From Saururus chinensis (lineage: Eukaryota > Streptophyta > Magnoliopsida > Piperales > Saururaceae): a DNA stretch of 64,000 nt. Of the stretch, positions 33,735 to 45,459 are shown piece by piece; position 1 is the stretch's first letter; each line of letters opens with the position of its first letter. The notes under the pieces were generated by a model that worked only from the letters and a program-made list of their open reading frames with translations, had not been told where the DNA came from and ran no database searches. The DNA lies in contig CP141150.1 in NCBI GenBank assembly GCA_035235625.1, forward strand, positions 27,544,756-27,608,755, written 5' to 3'. Made by a program: the position numbers and the translations under genes.

Positions 33735-34979
33735 GCGTAATTGTTTGGCCCCCCAATAAAAAGGGGGTGGGGTGTCCTTCCCTTCCTCACACCTTCCCTT
33801 CTCTTTTCTCTTAGTTTTTATCCATCTTCAAAACTTATGGTCCCCATTCTTGATCCATTTCTAACCCGAAGTCAACCATTCAAAGAGCAAACTTAGTTAA
33901 TTTGATGGCGCTCTATGTCGTGGAGGGGTCTATTTCTTGTGATAACCAACCTAAGGGGGAATGCTCTAGGGCAAGGGGAGGTTGCATCCACCGCTTTCGA
34001 GCCGGAAGAATAAATTGTCCCAGTGTAAGGGAAAGCTTCGCCTGTTGCTTTTGAGCTAAAAGTAGAAATCGTCCCAGTGTAAGGGGAGGCTCCACCTCTC
34101 AATTTTGAGCTCGGAATGAGAAATCATCTCAGTACTAGGGGAGGCTCCACCAGCTGCCCTTGAGCTCGGGAACAAGAGAAGGGTCTGCCTGCCATCCTTT
34201 TCAGAAGAAGTTCAAGAGCAAGAGTAGTTGGCTTTAACTTCTAATTCCATGCTACGAATTGGCCATATATTTATGTAATTCTTTCATGTCTTAAATAAAA
34301 GATTATTTTTAAAAATAGTATCATTAGGGGTCAGACAAACACTAAAATAATAATGTCTTGTACACTTCTTAGTAGTATTTTAGCGTGATATAGACTTTGA
34401 AATACTACTATTATTTGATTACATTATGAATGGTTTTAAATGATTGTTATTTGGTATAAAGCCCAAACGTTATTGAAGATATGACTCCAAGATATTGCCT
34501 ATTGAGGCATATATCACACCAATGAATTAGGATATTATGGGAAGATCCTTTTTATTCTGATCTCGTTGCCCCATGAGCACAAGTGTATGTTGCTTTGGTA
34601 TCAAAGGCATTTTGTAAATGAATGTTTTCTTTGATTTAGCAAGATTTATCGAATTCCATGAAAGACTGTTGAATACAATCTTTCATTATAGAATTACATT
34701 CATATTCTATATGAGCCAACAATGATACTTCGATTTATTCCAACTCAACTATCAAATATTAATTATACGAACTATTGGATGGATGCTTTCTATACTTTTT
34801 TGTATATTCTATGTTATAGCTTGTTAGCATAATTTGATTCTACCTACTGGGTATAAATATAATCACCCCCTAGATGTTGCATGTACTAATGCAGAGATGG
34901 ATTTTAATGACAAAACCTGGTAGAACTTCATAGATCTACACTTTTGCAGTTTTTGTGGAGATCTTTTGTTATGTTTTAA
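33735..34979. other. Unassigned spacer with a 54-55 bp tandem repeat
   Basis: No coding frame recognised. The first part has a CT-rich leader-like stretch (33775-33830). At 33960-34175 about four units of 54-55 bp repeat a gtcccagtgtaaggggaggc / tccacc / ttttgagctcgg phrase. Gly/Thr/Ser-rich minus-strand frames at 33893-34102 are translations of that repeat. From 34300 to 34980 the DNA is AT-rich, and I see nothing more than one ggtatcaaaggc phrase. Confidence 0.5.
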
Positions 34980-35510
34980 TTATGTACATTTATGTTGACA
35001 TTTATTGGGGCACATTAAGCCATGTTCTATGATTACCATTATTGTTGTTGAATGGAGACTTCTGTTTACCATCATCAAACTTCGTGTCACTATTCTGGCC
35101 TTGGTTCCTTTGCTCCACCACATATTCCTTGTGGGTCTTGTTTCCAAAATAGCGGCCAACTCCACTACTTTAGCAAAAGTGGCAGGTTGGAAGCCTACGG
35201 CTATGCTTCGTAGACCATTGTTTGATCCCTTTACAAATTTTTGCAGTTTCTTTAACTCAGTAGGCCAAGAGTTAGGTGAAAAACGTTGAACCTTGATGAA
35301 CTTGTTCTCGTATTAGGCAATCGTCATGCCTCTTTGCTGAAGATCTAAAAATTCTTTTCCCTTCTTCTCTTGGACGCAAGGAGGGAAGTACTTGTTGTAT
35401 AGACTTTCTCGGAAGTCCTCACACTTGTTGTTATCTAGGAAGAAGTTCCTCTTAGCGGTTGGCAACAAGAAAGCATCTTCACCCATCATGGCAAAAATAG
35501 CTATGCACAA
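34980..35510 (-). pseudogene. Gypsy gag fragment
   Basis: The minus strand from 35510 reads MMGEDAFLL, then FRESLYNKYFPPCVQEKKGK, EFLDLQQRGMTIA, a stop, and YENKFIKVQRFSPN. It ends with GLRSIAVGFQPATFAKVVEL. This is the second half of a retrotransposon gag domain. It is related to, but not the same as, the gag of element III. It ends next to a CACTA-like end at 35519. Confidence 0.7.
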
Positions 35511-35518
35511 ACAAGTGT

Positions 35519-35783
35519 CACTAATAAAAAAAAATTCACATTTTTTTATATTAGAGGCACTTTATAAAGCTTGGAAAAATATATTAGTGACGCCAAAAAA
35601 AGTTACTAATAACATTATTATTAGTGACGTTTTTTTCATAAGCTTCGTTAATGAGTAGTATCGATAGTACTTTTTACGATGCATTTAACAATACTTTTTA
35701 AGCATTATTTAGTCATTAGCGATGCTTTTATTACTGTTAGCGACTCTCAGAAAACATTGTTAATAGTCTTTTTTCTTGATGTG
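35519..35783. mobile_element. Short CACTA-like element, decayed ends
   Basis: Begins cactaataaaaaaaa and ends ttttttcttgatgtg, a mutated form of the cttgtagtg terminus. Between are subterminal motifs of the family (ttagtgacg, gtcattagcgatgctttt). Flanking triplets tgt and taa do not match, so one end may be truncated. Confidence 0.6.
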
Positions 35784-35819
35784 TAATTTGATTTAAATTT
35801 TCAGTTAAAATTATCGCGT

Positions 35820-37316
35820 CACTACAACAAAAAAGACTATTAGCGACGCAATTCAAAGCATCACTAAAAACTACTATTTGTGATGCATATAAAAGTGTAC
35901 CAAATTTTATAACTATTAACGATGCTTTTAAAAAGCGTTGATAATAATATAACTAGTAGTGTCGCGAATATTACCACTATTTAATATATTTTTTTAAAAA
36001 GTGTCGCTAATAGTTATAAATTTTTTTAAAAATAAAACTATTTGTGACGCTTTTATCAAAGCATCGCAAATAGTATTAATAATAGTAACACTTTTATTAA
36101 AGCTTCCCTAATAGTTGTATTATTATCAATACTTAAACAAATGCAACACAAATAAAATAAATTATTTTTTTTAAAAAAAACTTAAAACTATTAGGGATGA
36201 TTTTTCAAAAGTGTCGTAATAGTTTTATTAGATTTAATATTTACTATTAAAAATATAATATATAATAAACAAATATTAAATTTAAAAAAATTGTAAATAT
36301 AATATATTTTATATAATATTTATTATTTTTATATGTAATAAATAAATAAAATTTCCCTACTATACCCCCACTCCTCCTCTGGGGCTCAAGTAAACGTGCA
36401 TGAGAGAGAGAGAGAGGAGAGAGTGGGAAGAGAAAGAGGAGAGAGATGAGAGAGAGGAAAGAGAGAGGGAGAGGAGAGAGAGCACTAAAGAGAGAGAAAG
36501 ATGAGAAAGAGAGTGAAAAGAGAGATCAAGAGAAGAGAGAGGGGAGAGACTGAGAGTAGATAGAGAGAGAGACGAGAAGAGAAGTGAAGAGAGGGTAGAG
36601 AGAGAGGATTTTGTTTTTTTAAATAATATTATTTTTTACGCTAAAAAACATCACTAATAAATTTGGTTTTTCGCCCGTACGGTATAAATGCCCCCCCTCT
36701 CCCTTGAGGCTGTCGTCCCCGGCTTCGGCAGCCGTTCCTCCCCCCTACCTTTAGCCAGAGGACTTTGCTAGAGGAGGGGCTCCATCTTCTCCGGCTGAAG
36801 CCCCTTCCCCCCAACTTCTTCACTCCCCTTGAGGGCCTCCCACAGGGGTGGCCGGATCCCCTCCAACCACTCCTTCTCTTCCTCTAGTCGAAAGAGGAGG
36901 GGCTCCGACCCCCATCCGTTTCCAGCAGCACTCCCCGAAATCACACTAGAGGTGGGATTTCATTTTTCTATTAGTGACACTTTTAAAAGCGTCGCTAAAA
37001 ACGGTTTACATTATTTTTTTTATTATACTAATGATGCTTTCAAAAGCATTGTTAATAATTTTTTTATATATTTTTTACTAGCAACACTTTTTAAAGTGTC
37101 ACTAATAATATTTTTATTTTATTAGCAACACTTTTAAAAGTGTCATTAGTAACTTTTTTTCTTTTTAGCGACGAAAAAATAAGAGTTGCTAATTAGCATT
37201 AACGACTGGACTTTTATCCATGCATTTAACGACATTTTTTAAGCGTTGCAAATAGTTATTAGTAACGCTATTAGGACTATTAGCAACACTTTTAAATAGC
37301 CTTTTTTCTTGTAGTG
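35820..37316. mobile_element. Non-autonomous CACTA element, 1497 bp
   Basis: Starts cactacaacaaaaaagac and ends ttttttcttgtagtg. The flanking triplets are cgt and cat, a duplication differing by one CpG-type change. Subterminal repeats of ttagcgacgcttttaaaagc type occur at both ends. The middle has AT-rich DNA, a GA-repeat tract at 36400-36605 and a GC-rich segment at 36680-36950 that gives spurious Pro/Arg/Ser frames. No transposase is present, so it depends on a partner element. It shares its core with 57413-61795. Confidence 0.85.
36400..36605. repeat. GA-rich simple repeat inside CACTA element
   Basis: About 200 bp composed almost entirely of gagaga, ggaga and agaga words on the plus strand. 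It follows the phrase ggggctcaagtaaacgtgcatg, which also precedes the GA tracts at 51620 and 58620. Confidence 0.85.
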
Positions 37317-38210
37317 CATCCTCTTAACAGTTCGGGTTAGGGGGCTTGACAGGCTCCACCTTGGCAGGCAGAGGAGGACAAGCTCAGCTTGGCTAGGTGG
37401 AGGAGGGCACGCTTAGCTTGGACAATCATAGGAGGGTAGGCTCAATCTAGCTAGGTAGAGGAGGCCAAGCTTGGCCTAGCAAGGCAGAGCCCAACTAGAG
37501 CTAGGCCAGATTTGGCCTTGGCTTTGGCTGCCTTATCTTGGGGCAGCCAGGCCAATTTTGGCTCTTGCCATGGCTCCTTCTGCCAATCTAGGCCATGCCT
37601 GGCCACCGTAGTAAGCCAGCTAATTAGTGACCAGCAACAACTTGGCTAGTCATGGCCAGGGAGGGGAGCGGGAGGGAGCAGGAGGGGGACTGGGACCAAG
37701 TTGCTAGTGGCGATGTTGGTGCCGAAGGAGAGTGGAAGGTGGGTTGAAGGGAATTAGAATATATTTTTACATGTGAAGGATGAGTGTGAAATTTTAGTAG
37801 GTAATGTCAAGGTAAATAAAAAATAGGGGACATAGGAGTTTAATGAGGTGCATATAGGCATATTGAAATTTTGGCTCAAGACACCAAATGACGCGAAAGC
37901 TAGCCTCAAGAGACATTAAGTACGCTTCACGAATTTATGAAATTGGTCACCGGTTTGAAACTTTGCACTTTGCAGGCGGGTCGACTGCCTTGTGTGGTAG
38001 ATTATTCCAGTTTAGACTGGCCTGAGTCGCCTGATTAGCTAGCTTTGGCAAGTTCATACGGATTTGGCCCTTCCAGACCACTTAAGGGTCCGATTTCAAT
38101 TGTCGTACTTCCATTGGCCAAAATCAGTAAATGTAACACATTAACATCTTCAAATGTCTTGTAAAATTTCAATTGTACATACTTTAGGGAACGAGGACTC
38201 TAAATTACCA
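37317..38210. other. Spacer with about 30-bp tandem repeat
   Basis: At 37360-37490 about five imperfect units of 29-30 bp repeat aggaggncaagctnagcttggctaggtgg-type words (aggagg at 37372, 37401, 37430 and about 37459). The rest is G-rich to 37760, then mixed sequence with no gene or element boundary recognised. Homology to the downstream flank of the second CYP82 copy begins near 38210. Confidence 0.5.
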
Positions 38211-38570
38211 GCATTAACTACCTTGGTCTTAAAATCTAGTAAACCGGTAATCGGTTTACGGAACCGGGTTTCTATGTCTATGGTATTCTACGCATCTTCT
38301 CATATGTGTCTTCGCCTATATCATTCACTATATAGAAATGATAATCTTTTATTTTTACACCATTTATTTTTAGGATAAGTAGTTCACTTACCATTACATT
38401 TTTTTCAGCCAACCACCTCTTTGACATGGTCGATACTGACCGTTCATATATATTCAGGCGGTAGATATCCACCATCTCTGTATACGTGGTTCACTGGCGG
38501 CAAACTCCTTATCTTATTTTTTGTTCACTGCATCATGATTTTTGGATTCATGCTAGTCCTATTTCAAATT

Positions 38571-39567
38571 GTTGGACTAGGGTATGGGCTTGGGACCATT
38601 TTGGTCCAATTTGTTCGCGGTCCGGGTGAGCAGGCATGGGCTACGGGGTCTAAGGGTGGTGGAGATGATCACGCCGACCCCATGTGAGCCATTGTGACAC
38701 TAATTTGATTGAGACCCGTATTCATCACACACGCACACTAAGTATATGACTAGGAAGTGCATTAACACGTTATAGGGCCCTCACGCACGAATTATGTGTC
38801 GATAGTCAGACCCGTGGTTTTCAAGGGGTTGACCCTGTTGCAGGCTTTGCCGTGTATAGAGAGTCTAAACCCCCACATGCTCTAAGAGACAGAGCCTACT
38901 CTCGTTGTGTATGACCCTCTTAATTAAACCGAAAAAACTCAGCATAGGTCCATTAAGAAAAGCCCTTCTTTATACCCAATAAGAGAGATATTAGTGAGGG
39001 GTATTTAAGGGAGAATAGAAGAGGAGAAGCCCTAGCTTTGGGCCACCCCTTCTCATTCTCTCCTCTCTCCCAATTCCACCCCCTCTGCTCTCCCTTGATG
39101 TGGCTCCTCTTGCTTTGGGAAGACAAGCTGCTGCCTGCCCCTCTCTACACCTCTCACACGCTCTCTTGGCGAGGCTATTGAAGGAGAAGACTCTCCTCAC
39201 TGTTTGGGACGTGAAGGTGGGCTTTGGGGATGCCATTGTTACTGAGTTTTGCATCTAAGATTAAAGTTGTAGAGGGATCAACGCATACAAGGTAATTCCC
39301 TTTCCCTATATGATTCCATTGTGCTTTTGGACGATGATTTGAAGGACTTGTAGGTGTGTTAGGGGCTGGACAGCCCAAGGTCAATTCGTGGTTGCTCCTT
39401 AATTTAATTTTATGTTATACATACTCTACGGTGGATAGTTTATTGCTTAGTAATTTCTATCTACATGCTTTATTGCATAGATTGTTGTTAAAAGAATCTA
39501 TTTTTAATTAGTGTGCCACCCTAAGGGCTCGTGACCGCCAAGCTTCCGCCTGCCAGCCACTCTACAC
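38571..39567. mobile_element. Solo-LTR-like insertion, about 1 kb
   Basis: Absent from copy B, which marks an empty site. aaatt flanks both sides (38566-38570 and 39568-39572). The block begins (t)gttggactagggtatgg and ends cactctacac(a), near the TG...CA form of an LTR. The exact ends are uncertain by a base or two because the duplicate overlaps the termini. Contains no coding domain. It lies about 0.2-1.2 kb downstream of the CYP82 gene A stop codon. Confidence 0.7.
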
Positions 39568-39736
39568 AAATTATTCAAGAAATTGGCAAATCTTGAACAC
39601 TAAACTTAATGCATCAAACATTAGGAAAACATCCTGCAATCAATGGTACAGTCTCATCCCTATTTTCACAAACAAAAGATGACTACCACAATAGTGCACG
39701 CACATATTAATTTACGAACCTTCCCAAGGCTTTCAC

Positions 39737-42700
39737 TTAGTGCCCGTAAAGATGAGATGCAAGTCGTGGTGTTAACAGAACGTCGAAAGGGGTCACTTTG
39801 GGCATGGTCAAACCCGTCCCCTCAGACATGTCAACTGGTTTTCCCCCTGGAGTTCGTATGTCAAATCCATGAAGAAGGCGAGCAATTGTCAAATGAGCCA
39901 CTTGAAGAGCGAATATAATCCCAGGGCAGATCCTCCTTCCAGCACCAAATGGTAACAGCTGAAAATGCTGTCCTTTCATGTCCACATCCTTTTGAGTAGT
40001 GAGAAATCTCTCTGGCCGGAACTCATTTGGTTCTTCCCAAACAGTTGGGTCACGATGAATCTTCCACAGATTGAAGATGATCATGGTGCCTGCAGGAACG
40101 TTGTAGCCACTTATGTTGACATCTTGTATGGACTCATGGGGGACTCCAATTGGTGCACTAGGATACAGCCGAAGTGTTTCTTTGACAACTGCTTGGAGAT
40201 AAGGCAGGTTTTGTATATCTGCTTCTTCCACATTTCTGTCCTTGCCTACAACCTCATCAACTTCCTCTTGTGCCTTCTTGAGAACGTGTGGATTGTTCAT
40301 TAGTAGAGCAAAGACCCATGTCATGGTTACATATGTTGTGTCCGTGCCCGCAAGAATAAGATTCTGCAACATGAATACAAAATATCCTAATCGTAAGTGC
40401 CTTATTTTTGGTGCACAGGCTTTGAATTTTAAGTTCATTGAACATGAAAATTGAAAAATACCTCAATACTAAGATTGAACAACAACCGGCTGGAAACTTT
40501 GTTTAGCTTGTAATAAAATTTGTAGTTAAATTATTTACTCCGGATATCTAAAAATAATTTTCCAAGTTCCCAAAACACATAAGACCATAGTCAAAATTTT
40601 TCTAGTAGTACTAACAATGAATGGAAAACAACGTCATACAGTTGATTCGCTAGTAGACTACGGAGAGGATCGTAACGACACCTCTTTTTTCTTTAAATTG
40701 CACAAGAAATTTGAAGAAATGGACATTACTGAGTTAAAATGTGGTGCTGAAAGTCTTTATCTTTAATTAATACTTACTCCATCCCACATTACTAGCTCCA
40801 AATTAATACATTTTGAAAAATTAATAGAGCTATTTATATAGGATAGAGAGAATATATTCAAGCTATCAATATGATAGGGGTCATTGGTTTATCTTGTTGG
40901 TCTTTAAAGCTCGCTAGTGTCAAATGTGAGCACATCAGACGGTGTCCTGCTGATCAAATTCCTCATTTTACCGGATTGTTAGACCAGGGCAAATTTGCTT
41001 GTTAATCACTAGTCACAACTATGTGGAGTAGTCCAAGTCTGCACCGGACATGGAAGGACATGGATGAGGACACGGTCGGTTGTCCATATCTACTCCGGAC
41101 ACCTGCTACATTATGTTTGTGTCCATACGCCACTATCTTTAGTGGGGAAGTGTTTTTCATGGTCCATCTTCAATGTAAGCCAAGCGTATGGAACGCCTGG
41201 GAGCCGTCAGATATCAATATCGGTGGCACACACGCTAGCGCATGTTAGTGCATGCCATACTTATACTAACATGTGCACCACCAATCTTGAGATTGGACGG
41301 CTCCCAAGCGTTCCTTATGCCCGACTCATGGTCAAAGTGGAGCATAGAAAATGCTTCCCTTTAGTAGGCATGACGTACATCAGGGTGTGTATATATATGT
41401 GTGTGTGTGCTAGTAATTGAATCAAGTGGGAAAAGTAAGAAGATATTAAGAATAAGTTACACGGTAGGACTAATCACTAGCTTAATGGGTTTGGGGATTG
41501 GGTATATGGATGATTAGGAACTAGGTATACCGCATTGGGTAATATGTGAGTGGACACGGACGTTTGGAGACACAGACTCCGCAATTCTCTATTAGCTAGA
41601 GTGAACAGAAAAGACTTGTTGTGTCTGGGTCCATATTTGCAATTGATAGAAAAAATTATCTACCTTTTATAAAAACGGACGCAGACACGTATGGACAGCC
41701 AAACATGGACTTCCATAAACACCCGTAGTGAAAAGCGCAATTGGATCCATTGGCAAACAAGAGGTACACATGCACTTGTCATTCACCATTAATAATTTTT
41801 TCTTCCAAGCAATCACTTATAGATGTAAGCACTTAAAGGAAAGATATCCCCTATCCTAGAGAATAATTTTTTATGCTCTTTTTAATAATAAGCTCATGTA
41901 AAGAATACCCGTAAGCCCTTGATATATGAGATCGATGGTACACATGTTAGCACATGCTAGCTCTAGTACCACTAGCGCTAATATGCATTAGCATATGTAT
42001 TATCAATCTCAAGAATAAAACATTAAAAAAAACTTCATATCCTAGTTAGGAGAAATTATTGCCCACTACTGATTTACCCAATTTCTCCCTAGCAGATGTT
42101 ATGAATATTAACTTTTTTACACTACTTTTTGTGTAATAAAATCTTAAACAATCTTACCCTTAATTTTGATTCGACTCAGGAAAGTAGGTCGTTTTTTTGT
42201 TAGGTAGGACATTTTTTGATTCAATCAAAAGGCCGTACCATATATATGTGATTTACATTTTTAACCTTTACCAATTTATAAAACAGAAAACAATTAAAAA
42301 AAGAAGAAACTAATTTCTCACTTGCAGGATTAATTTTTTTCGCAGTACTTTTTGTGTAAGAAAACCTTCAACCCAATTTTGATTAGACTAAGAAAAACAA
42401 AATTTTAGAAATTTGTGTTGTCACGTGAATACCATATGTGATTTGCCTTTTTAACCGTTACCAATTTAGAAAACGCAAAACAATTACCAAAAAGAAGAAA
42501 GCAAGTGGAGTGACCAAGGGCCTGTCCTGTATCACACATTAAGTAATTTACTTGTACGGAAGAAGTAAATTGAGCAAAACATACCAAAGCAGTGGCCTTG
42601 ATCGCCACGTCCGTTTCACAGTCGGGCAGGGGAGTTTCCTCCAAAGCGGACAATATCACGCCCATGAAGTCCTGATTGTCTTTCTCGCCGTCAATTCTCT

Positions 42701-43523
42701 TCTTGCGATGCGCCTCCACCCAGCTTGATGCAAACGTGTCCAGATCCTTCATCGTCCTCTTCATGATTCTGATGTACCCACCAAGATCCAGCCACTCCAG
42801 GAAGGGAAGAGCGTCGGATGGAATGATATTTCCTGTTAGGAAGAGAGCTCTGTCCATGGCCTCCTTGAACTTGCCTGCCTCAGCTTCGTCCTCGACCTTC
42901 TCCTCCCCGTAGTAACGCTTGCCAACCACGATCATGCATATTATGTTGAAAGTCAGGTCACAGAGGAAGGTCTTCAGCTCCATCTTCAAAGGTTGCTCAG
43001 GGTTGCTTGCCCAGCTTCTGTAGAGCCGGTGGGTGTTCATGTTGATCTCTTCCACGCGCACAGGCTTGAGCTGCTCAAGCTGTCGTGCAGACAGAAGCTG
43101 GAGCGTGACCATCTTCCTCGCATGGCGCCAGTACGGGCCGTAAGGTGCGATCACAAGCATGGTTCTGTCGTAGCCTATGTGATTGCATGCAGCCAGATCT
43201 GGGCGGGTGGCTAGCACCCTGTCATGTGTGGTGAAGCATTCCTTTGCAATATCCCAGCTGCTGATCACCAGCCCTCGCCGGAAGCCCGCCCATATGGTGA
43301 AGATGGGCCCCCTCTTGTCAGCTACTCTGCCCAAGGTGCGGGGCACATTCCGGCTCAAGGCTAGTACCAGAAGATGGCCGATTACAGGCCACCTGAATGA
43401 GGCTTCCGGCGGCTCACGCAGTTCATCCTTTTTGCCTCTGCTGCTAGACAACGAGGTTGAGAGCTTGAAGAACACTGCAACTGCAAAGAGAAAGAGTATT
43501 GCTTGCAGCAAGATGGTCGCCAT
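39737..43523 (-). CDS. CYP82-family cytochrome P450, gene A
   Basis: Two exons on the minus strand: 43523-42585 (313 codons) and 40363-39737 (208 codons plus stop), with a phase-0 GTATGT...AG intron of 2221 bp; the product is 521 residues. The N-terminus (MATILLQAILFLFAVAVFF) is an ER signal anchor. Next come a weak proline hinge (EPPEASFRWPVIGHL) and the C-helix phrase APYGPYWRHARKM. The I-helix AGTDTT, K-helix ETLRLYP, FRPERF and haem loop FGAGRRICPG are all intact, with the haem Cys present. CYP82 membership is supported by DIAKECFTTHDRVLATRP, LLSARQLEQLKPVRVEEI and the C-terminus VTPFDVLLTPRLASHLYG. CYP82 enzymes are NADPH-P450-reductase-dependent monooxygenases of alkaloid, terpenoid, flavonoid and coumarin pathways; the substrate here is unknown. 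No stops or frameshifts are seen, so it is probably functional. Confidence 0.95.
41144..41359. mobile_element. MITE in intron of CYP82 gene A
   Basis: A 216-bp inverted-repeat element flanked by tttagt (41138-41143 and 41360-41365). Left arm: ggggaagtgtttttcatgg, then tggaacgcctgggagccgtc. The right arm read in reverse: gggaagcattttctatgctc, then aggaacgcttgggagccgtc. The matching place in copy B (about 54495) lacks it (ccttagtggacatgg), so it arrived after the duplication or was lost there. The superfamily is uncertain. Confidence 0.85.
41925..42015. repeat. Short inverted repeat in intron A
   Basis: gatatatgagatcgatggta followed by cacatgttagcacatgctagc pairs with gctaatatgcattagcatat and gtattatcaatctcaag, forming an imperfect hairpin of about 90 bp. 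Absent from copy B. The inner gcacatgttag-type words resemble the centre of the MITE at 41144-41359, so it may be a smaller relative. Confidence 0.6.
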
Positions 43524-43588
43524 GGCTGTGTCCCCAGGAATGAAGTCGACTGCCCTCTTTATAATGGCGTCACGGTTGGGATGGTTGT

Positions 43589-43596
43589 GTATTTAG
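43589..43596 (-). promoter_or_regulatory. Candidate TATA-like box of CYP82 gene A
   Basis: On the minus strand gctaaatacac lies about 66-73 bp upstream of the ATG. The same taaata word stands at the matching position of gene B although the surroundings differ. A second candidate, cattataaagagg at 43554-43566, lies too near the start codon for a normal leader. Confidence 0.4.
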
Positions 43597-43789
43597 CACG
43601 TTGGTTGAATGATGTGTCCTTTGCATTGATCCAATTATTGAATTGGCGCGGACGCGTGAGCAGGCTCCATGACCATGCTGATCTCTTAATATGTTGCATA
43701 AGAGGGACACAAACTGTGTGCTCCCCTCCATGTACTATGTATGCACCATAGCTCTTGGTTTGTGGGGTAGGTCCCATAAATCAAGGGAT

Positions 43790-45060
43790 ACGCAGTATAC
43801 AATGGGATTTTTTAAATGGGTATTTAGCACCCTTCATTCTTAGATGAAAAATAATATTCTTACTAGTTTTTTTACACTAAAATCTTATCTTATTTCATTC
43901 TTTAATTGGATTGAAAAAAGTAGTTATCATCAGGTGAGTTTCACTTTTCTTTCTTTAATAAAAAAGTTGAAATAAAATTTTAATGTAAGGAAAGTGAAGT
44001 AAGGAATATCAACATCCTTCTAAATAAATTAAACTTAATCATGCTGCATATAAGGCTCCCATATAAGGCTCCCAATATAATATATAAAGTATAACACTAT
44101 CTATATATACGTTAGCCCTCTCATGTACCTTGATCGGTGCCTAGACCGCGGGTCTTGTCAGGAAATTGCTCGTGAAAACATTTTTCTTCTTAAATAGGAG
44201 GCTGCTCTTTCATTCAAGAAAAGAAAACGAAGCCGCTTTTCTGTCGGCTGAAAAGTGGACGGCTACACGGCTGGAAGTTGCAGATGATCTTTGCATTTTG
44301 GCGAGAGGCTGAATGTGGTGGATGCTTCATGTGGGGCTCAAGGAAGCATTGACTCCAACTGCGTTGAGGGCTCCTCCTCAGTTAATACAGGCACTTAAAG
44401 GTCATGAAGGTAGCTCAGAGAGTGAATGCTCTGTCTCCCACTGGTTTAGCACCTACAAATCCGCGGTGATGAATGCATGCATGTACGAAAGCCTCATTCC
44501 GGTCGCCGGCCGGCGGCAACCGCCATTGCTTTACGATATTCTCATTGCACCACCGGAATCTCCTCGACCTCCTCTTTCCATCGAGATCACTCTCATGGTT
44601 CTTGCTCCGCTAATGCTCCCTCTTGGAAGCTGATTTTTTAGGAGCACTCGACAAAGGAGGAATTCTATTTTACCTGATTTCCATGATCAGATGAGATTTT
44701 GGAAATCAGAGTAGATGACGATGCAGTTGGAGCCCTGTATCAGTATTGATCACCTTGTTGACCGGCGTGGTTGAGCAGGTGCATAAGGACTAGGTCCAAG
44801 GGTATGGGGTCCAGGTCACTTCCACTTCAGTTACATCTGTTATGGATATTATTAATTACATACATAGGACTTGCCAGTCATCTATGGATTATGACCATAA
44901 CGGGTTTGCAAGGTCTCTACGGGCTTAAATTAGTAAATGAGACACTGAATTACATGCATCGGAACAGTTGGATTCAAGTCAAGTTCATGGCCCACCAAGC
45001 CTACCTAAGTTAGAGAGAAAGTTCACCCTAAATTGGGCACTTAGCCTTTAATCCCAACGC
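43790..45060. other. Region between gene A promoter and repeats, no gene assigned
   Basis: AT-rich to about 44140, then more GC-rich. An open frame at 44313-44633 (106 codons) contains HWFSTYKSAVMNACMY and LIPVAGRRQPPLLYDI. I do not recognise it; it lacks a domain signature and could be an old gene fragment or chance. From 44640 to 45060 no element boundary or coding signal was recognised. Confidence 0.4.
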
Positions 45061-45072
45061 ATAACCAAGTAG

Positions 45073-45140
45073 CGTACTACAATAAAAAAGATTATTAGCA
45101 ACTCTTTTAAACATCGCTAATAGTTTTAAAAACGATGAGA
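45073..45140. mobile_element. CACTA terminal fragment
   Basis: gtactacaataaaaaagatt then attagcaactcttttaaaca and tcgctaatag match the end and first subterminal repeats of the CACTA elements at 35820 and 57413. The opposite end is missing, so this is a fragment. Confidence 0.55.
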
Positions 45141-45459
45141 GTGTTGTATCTATGTCGAGACAATGGCATGGTTGCTAGGAAAGGGGAGGAGCAGTGAAAG
45201 ACAAAAACTAAAACTAGATTAATTCTTCAAAGATCGGGCTTAGGGCATAGCCTTTACAATAAATAAACCTCTCCTAAAAAGGCGTAACAAGAAACCTAAG
45301 GCCCATTATTTATAAGTAACTAACAACGGGCCTCCTAACAATAAATGTAAGGCTCATTTTTTTTAAGCAAGTAAGGAAAATAAACCTGAAAAGCAAATAG
45401 ATTATTCCATACCTTATGTGTTCGTACTTCTTATGTGTTCAATGTCAAACATATTATTC

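Larger units (their letters stand above)
38210..43790. repeat. Segmental duplication copy A (contains CYP82 gene A)
   Basis: Colinear with 52548-56832. Shared landmarks are cttaaaatctagtaaaccgg (38228 and 52567), tcaaatcttgaacactaaac-type sequence near 39590 and 52997, both exons, intron ends, and the promoter to about 43780. Copy A has extra insertions: a solo LTR (38571-39567), a MITE (41144-41359) and about 0.5 kb of other intron DNA. The LTR of the retroelement at 56833 cuts off copy B's upstream side. Confidence 0.85.

Noticed and set aside
34980-35289. Independent small genes on either strand
   Set aside because: The minus-strand frames join as a gypsy gag fragment across a stop; the plus-strand frame is its shadow.
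43554-43566. TATAAA word as the main promoter of CYP82 gene A
   Set aside because: It lies only about 35 bp from the ATG and is not conserved in gene B, unlike the taaata word further upstream.
42676-43596. Plus-strand open frames of 78, 73 and 137 codons opposite CYP82 gene A exon 1
   Set aside because: They are antisense shadows of the GC-rich P450 exon; the same shadows recur at 55613-56518 opposite gene B. No domain of their own.
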